Assembly: GCA_022494885.1 (NCBI GenBank)
Contig: JAGVSM010003011.1
Location: forward strand, 177,047 to 241,046
DNA length: 64,000 bases
DNA from: Micrasema longulum
Taxonomy: Eukaryota; Arthropoda; Insecta; Trichoptera; Brachycentridae
Reading direction: 5' to 3'
In this document: one piece after another, positions 59,790-64,000 of the stretch
Numbering within the stretch: position 1 is the stretch's first letter
Layout of the letters: every line of letters starts with the position of its first letter
Notes under the pieces: generated by a model
Seen by the model: the letters and a program-made list of their open reading frames with translations, nothing else
Database searches by the model: none
What the model was told of the DNA's origin: nothing
Made by a program: the position numbers and the translations under genes

Positions 59790-60770
59790 CTAACTTTTGA
59801 AATGTGTATTTGTATATTTTTATTATCAATTCCTCTCCCCGATAGAGGTTGAATATCATCGTAGAAATTCTCACTTTTGTGGCAGCTGCCCTGAACAAGG
59901 ATTGAGTGCTGCAATGGAACCAGTCACGCAAGTTCTTTAGCCAAGAGATTCTACCTACACTGCGTATTTCTTCAATCCTTGCCTGTAGAATTACTTGTAA
60001 AATGTTATATTTTTTGCCTCTCATCACATGCCCAAAGTACTTAATTTTTCTTTTCATTATGGTCTTCAGTACCTCCTTAACTTTTTTCGTCCGTCGGGGA
60101 ACGTCATCGTTTCGGACTCTGTCTACCCGGGAGATTTTTAATATCCTCCTGTAGCACCATATTTCAAGGGCTTCAATCTTTTTTGAAGTGTTTTGGGTGA
60201 GTGTCTACGTTTTGACGCCATAAAAATTTACTGAGAAAACTTAACATCGTATAATGCGCATTCAGAGGTCTAAATTAAAGTCTCTACTGCAAAGAAGGTC
60301 ACGCATCCTGAAAAAGCAGTCTCGCGCCATCTCTATTCTCTTGTGAGTGATCATATTTATCATATAACCAGCCTCTTTAATATTTTTATTGATGGACTTG
60401 CTCAATAACCTGCGCTCCAAGTTTTAAAGTCATTGGAAAAGTTCGTGGCTTTTTCTGAATAACCACACATTAAGTCATATAAATATTCGTTTCTAGCTGT
60501 TTATTCAAACAAGCCGTGCGTACTTTGTCCAAGAATAGCTGCAGACTTTTCACACTATTTGCTAGATGGGGAGTATCATCCGCGTATCAGATATTGTTTT
60601 TTTTCAAAGATACAGATTTATCAATTTATTCTGATGCTGTCTCTCAGTTCACTTGGCGCATCTCTAAAAATGGCTTCTGAGTAAATATTTAAAAGAAAAG
60701 AAGACATAATGCATCCTTGCCGTACTCCTCGACATATGTATATCCGATGTCAATTCATCATTCACTTTTA
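59790..60770 (-). mobile_element. LINE remnant retaining RT motifs, including YADD
   Basis: On the minus strand, pieces in order are RGVRQGCIMSSFLLNIYSEA followed by I-F-R-D-A-P (about 60700), then Y-A-D-D-T (about 60585) with P-H-L-A-N-S-V-K-S-L-Q-L-F. Later come E-I-W-C-Y-R-R-I-L-K-I-S-R-V-D-R-V-R-N (about 60130) and M-K-R-K-I-K-Y-F-G-H-V-M-R-G-K-K-Y, ending L-Y-R-G-E-E. These are the RT palm motifs and the C-terminal tail of an insect LINE. Several in-frame stops (two just after the R-I-N segment and one before YADD) and shifts make it non-functional. It ends about 270 bases downstream of the semaphorin exon donor at 61039, in the same orientation. Confidence 0.88.
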
Positions 60771-61039
60771 CTGCTGCTTTTTGATGACAGTAGATGTTGG
60801 AGGAGAATGTGAGACTTTTTTCGAAATTTTCCGATTATTTTTTTCAGAATAACTTTAACTGACCAATACTTGTTAATAAATGCAATGGATTAAAAAACAA
60901 TATTACAGAAATGATAAAGCAATTACAATGAAGCATTATTTCCAATACAAATAATAGTCATTTATGTAAAACAGGTGTATATTCATTATGAAACATCATT
61001 TTTGGAAATCAATTAATTTAAAATACTGTAGGGACTTAC

Positions 61040-61147
61040 ATAAACTACCCAATCCTTCGGACTATGGGCGTTAGTTCCGCAAAGGTAGAGCCTAGTTCCT
61101 TCTCCCATTGGCTGAATTACCCGGATATGGTTCCGGCAATCAAAGTG
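61040..61147 (-). CDS. Sema2a: Semaphorin-2A internal exon (first in window), sema domain N-terminal part
   Basis: This exon of 108 bases encodes 36 residues of the sema domain, the seven-bladed beta-propeller through which semaphorins bind plexin receptors on growth cones. The translation contains CRNHIRVIQPM followed by LYLCGTNAHSPKDWVVY. These match the conserved semaphorin 'C-x-N-x-I-R-V' and 'C-G-T-N-A' segments and especially the class-2 form. Two cysteines (residues 4 and 23) are in the usual disulfide positions. The acceptor is a pyrimidine run ending CTTTCCAG and the donor is TAT|GTAAGT, both on the minus strand. The exon ends in phase 0, and the next exon continues with SNLTHL exactly as in insect Sema2a. 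The phase at the 5' edge is taken as 0. The preceding exon, with the signal peptide, is not visible up to base 64000. Confidence 0.93.
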
Positions 61148-61829
61148 CTGGAAAGAGAAAAATCTAAATTAGAATAAACTAAGGGATATAACATATTAAG
61201 ACAACATATTCATATATCTGACAGGCATATCTCCCACATTTTACAAATTGAAAATATTTTTGATATCAGATGAACCAAATTTGATTGAGCCAAAAGAAAT
61301 CATTTTCCTGTCCGTAAAATAAACCGTCTTGCTAAATTACCAAAAAAACAAGCACTTAAATCTTATAGGAAATAACGACATATTTTTTCATTTCAATGCC
61401 AATAATGCAAAAAGAGATATAAAAATACTATTTATGTACATTTATATTTGATTCTTGAATTTAAACACTCATTTTAGAGATTCCACATTAAAATTTTTAA
61501 AATTTTATGACTTCTGACTGTTTCGTTGAGTTTTGTCATTTATAAACGTTTAAAAATGCCACAACTTGGCGAAAAAGTTGTCAGAATTTTTTTTTTTACA
61601 TTGGATTAGTATTTCCTTAATTAACATTTTTTGAGAAGGCTAAAATATGTGAAGATATGTTTTGGATTGAACCCTTTGTGAAGTGATTAATGAAACCAAA
61701 AATAGCAGATCATAAGTCATTTAAACGTTTTTAATAATTAGTTAAAATTTACATTTGGAAAAATCCCTCCATATCTATCAATTTTATGATTAAAGATTAT
61801 AATTCTGCACTTCTTAGATGACAGAGGTT

Positions 61830-62095
61830 GAATCATCATCATCATTCCCTTTCCGCACACAATGGTGCATAGGGCACAATATTGGTACACCAATCGAAGT
61901 GTATCTTGATCATTTTTGTTACATGAAGGCAAAATGATTAGTCTAAAGCTTCAAGTACCAGTCCAGGGACTAAAATATTCTAGTGTGAAAACACAATTCT
62001 TAAAAAATATTTCGTATCAACCATGTCGGTAATCAAACCCGAGACCTCTTGCATGGTAGGAAAACGCGCTAACCACTACACCACGAGGCCGACTA
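61830..62095 (-). mobile_element. SINE-A copy (most complete)
   Basis: The minus strand has head GGCCTCGTGGTGTAGTGGTT, A box TGGTGTAGTGG, CGCGTTTTCCTACCATGCAA, and B box GGTCTCGGGTTTGATTACC. It continues with GACATGGTTGATACGAAATA, a body with AGTCCCTGGACTGGTACTTG, and an ATGATGATGATGAT tail. The head resembles an Asp/Glu-type tRNA. Confidence 0.92.
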
Positions 62096-62245
62096 AAATT
62101 ACACATTTTTCCTTTTCTTTTAATGTTATTGGATAGGAAATAATTACTTTTATTGGTTAAGTATTTATTTAAGATAGGTAATGCAATAAAAAATTAAACA
62201 TATTAATTTATTTGTTCATAAATTTGTATGAATAACATTATTTTT

Positions 62246-62656
62246 ATGATTATGATAAAATTATAAATAAACTTATCAATGAAACTTCTTGGTTAAGTTT
62301 TACTTTTTATTGTTTTGACCAACGAGCGCTTTCGCCTAAGTAGGCATTTTCAAGACTAGTGAATTGTTTACAACATTTACAGTTTTTATACTTTTTTAAA
62401 CATATTTTGGAGATAAAGATCAAAAGTATTTTAACAAGGGACAGAAACATAGATATTTACAACTAGTTTGTTAAACAGTTCATTTTTGGGAGTTTTTGGA
62501 CCAAAATTGGGATTTAGCTTTTATTATTTAAAAAATGGGAAAAGAACACATGGCGAAATACAAATACAAAAATACAAAATTGGTCAAAATAATAAAAAGT
62601 AAAACTAAACCAAGAAGTTTCATTGATGAGTTTATTTAGAATTTTATCATAATCAT
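62246..62656. repeat. Inverted repeat with two 75-bp arms, 261-bp spacer
   Basis: Left arm 62246-62320 includes AAACTTCTTGGTTAAGTTTT; right arm 62582-62656 is its reverse complement at nearly every base. Just inside the left arm, the minus strand of 62325-62353 reads CTTGAAAATGCCTACTTAGG CGAAAGCGC, a Penelope-type box pattern with the perfect short stem CCTA-CT-TAGG. Confidence 0.85.
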
Positions 62657-62704
62657 TAACTATAGAGTTTTATCAAGAAATATCAACAAAAAACATCAAC
62701 ATTA

Positions 62705-62765
62705 TTTTTAATTATACGTAGACCAGTTTCGAGATTACAACTTCATTATCAGGACTTATACGAAC
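62705..62765 (-). mobile_element. Penelope-like fragment with a hammerhead-like core (copy 4)
   Basis: The minus strand reads AAGTCCTGATAATGAAGTTG TAATCTCGAAACTGGTC, with CTGATAATG (62752-62744) and GAAAC (62730-62726). It is the closest of the copies to a canonical CUGAUGA...GAAAC core. Confidence 0.5.
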
Positions 62766-63344
62766 TTAGAATCCCTTGTGTAACTATTAGTATTTTGAAG
62801 TACTGTTAAAATTAAAATTTAAAAACAAATTAGAGTAAAATTTCATGCCACAAAGTAAACAGCGTTTTTATATATTCAAAATATACACATATGTCTGACA
62901 TAAAGTACAATAAAATGAGGAATTGTTAACACCGGGCACATTTAAGGCTTCAGCTTTATTTTATTTTTACAAAATATGGGACATAAATACAAAAACAAAC
63001 AATAATTTATTTTAGATCAAAAAGGTAAACTACAAAAATGAATTATTTTCTTTCACAGAAGAGAAAAGTATGTTTTTAGGACGCGTTTGTGAAAGAAATC
63101 AAGCAATAAGGGTAATTAAGTTACCCCGAATTATCTCCAAATATTCGCTCTTGCTTTTTGATATTGCTACGCTTTATCAGATGTTCGTTTTGGGAATAAA
63201 GTGCTAAGAAAAGCGAGCCAATGCAGCAAAAGTATTTTGTTTATAAAAATAAGTGTCAACATAAGTTGTGTCTTTTTTTCCAAATCTGAGAACCGACTGA
63301 GCACCCAAAGCACAACAAAATAGTAAAGATTATAATACAATTAA

Positions 63345-63830
63345 ATTTGTTGCAACAAAGAAGAAAAACATTTTTGAGAAGAGAATATGGAAGTCAAGAT
63401 ATTTACAGGGCTTATGACCTGTCATTGGCTGGTGTGAATTGGTTCAGGCGGATGAATTTCACCAGCATGACGATTTTTTGTTTTCCGGCGTTGCCTAGTA
63501 TGTGAAATACTTCGATCAAATGAGTCTCTTCACAACAATACAGGTTTCAGCTGATTTACTTCAGAAAAGTCAACAGATGGACGAGTTGAGGAAACGTGGA
63601 TGTTTAAACATAGGCAGGAATGATAAATATTTCACAGTGTGTAAAGTGGCTACTTAAACCGGCCAGTGACAGGTCATAGGCCCTGTAAATGCCTAGACAT
63701 CCATAATCTCTTTCCAAAATGTTTTTCTTCTCTGTCGCAACTTTCGATCTAAATAACTTCCAAGGGAGGAAATCCAGGTTGTCTTCAAACATTAGGACAT
63801 TCTCAAAACATTGTTGAAGATATATACGTC
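63345..63830. repeat. Family C fold-back pair
   Basis: A plus arm (63352-63440, AAAAACATTTTTGAGAAGAG to GTCATTGGCTGG) is followed by a longer minus copy (63470-63830). The minus copy carries the reverse of the same segment at about 63650-63745. It ends in GGACATTCTCAAAACATTGT TGAAG, the family terminus. The spacer between the matching arms includes ACTAGGCAACGCC in reverse. Confidence 0.75.
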
Positions 63831-64000
63831 ACGAGAAAGAAATTTTTTTGCTCTATAAGAAATTGTGTCTGTTTTTAAGAATTATTTATTGTTTTATTTG
63901 ATGACAGGCCTTCAAAATGCAATGTCAGGTGGACGAAAGCGGACATTTTCGACACCTCCATCTGTTCGGGTTTAATTGAGGAACAAAGCTGCCAAAGCTG

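Larger units (their letters stand above)
45503..61039 (-). other. Sema2a intron between the first and second exons seen (15.5 kb)
   Basis: GTAAGT donor and TTTTTAG acceptor. Recognisable contents are listed as separate entries: LINE pieces, SINE-A and family C copies, the 52.4-52.8 kb tandem repeat, THAP-like and RTE fragments, and two candidate regulatory blocks. Stretches where I see only AT-rich unique or unrecognised sequence are 45940-46770, 47070-47870, 48250-48990, 49650-50090, 52800-53040, 53220-53460, 54290-54550, 54740-55290, 55940-56880, 57120-57860, 58350-58480 and 58690-59780. Within these, 58490-58680 is unusually G/purine-rich on the plus strand. Confidence 0.9.

Noticed and set aside
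61148..64000. Possible upstream semaphorin exon
   Set aside because: No signal peptide or sema N-terminal motif with a matching donor was found; the area is SINE-A, inverted repeat and family C.

Overview
This window is AT-rich eukaryotic DNA and looks like one long stretch of an insect genome. It carries five internal exons of a single gene on the minus strand. All five encode consecutive parts of the sema domain of a class-2 (secreted) semaphorin, closest to insect Semaphorin-2A. The exons lie at 61040-61147, 45232-45502, 40880-41110, 23082-23340 and 9083-9237 in transcription order. Every junction has a GT donor, an AG acceptor with a pyrimidine tract, and a matching reading phase, so they join into about 341 uninterrupted residues. 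The signal peptide and the start of the sema domain should lie beyond base 64000. The end of the sema domain, the PSI and Ig domains and the stop should lie beyond base 1. I see no prokaryotic genes, operons, CRISPR arrays or rRNA.

The introns are large (about 15.5, 4.1, 17.5 and 13.8 kb, plus at least 9 kb) and are full of decayed mobile elements. I recognise the following. (1) Several lineages of non-LTR retrotransposon (LINE) remnants: CR1/Jockey-like 3' halves, RTE-like 3' ends with a TTAG-repeat tail, and a remnant that keeps the RT YADD motif. (2) A tRNA-derived SINE (called SINE-A here) in more than a dozen copies, with A and B boxes at one end and an ATG-rich tail. (3) A second SINE (SINE-B) with a tRNA-Gln-like head. 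(4) An interspersed family (family C) that repeatedly forms fold-back pairs and includes an almost perfect 86-bp palindrome. (5) A Tigger/pogo-like DNA transposon remnant. (6) Two Helitron-like 3' ends. (7) Penelope-like fragments whose core resembles a hammerhead ribozyme. (8) Several shorter families seen two or three times.

Among the repeats are stretches with a denser, CpG-containing composition and no recognised repeat. The clearest are 15590-16430, 46780-47060, 47880-48240 and 54550-54740. They are candidates for conserved non-coding regulatory elements of the semaphorin gene. A four-copy tandem repeat with a strongly conserved core (52400-52795) and a GC-rich open stretch at 57880-58135 match nothing I can name.

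Most open frames of 60-170 codons in this window are either chance frames in AT-rich DNA or pieces of retrotransposon genes. Only the semaphorin exons are called as host coding sequence. Order-level identity (Hemiptera, Coleoptera, Lepidoptera or other) cannot be decided from the sequence alone.
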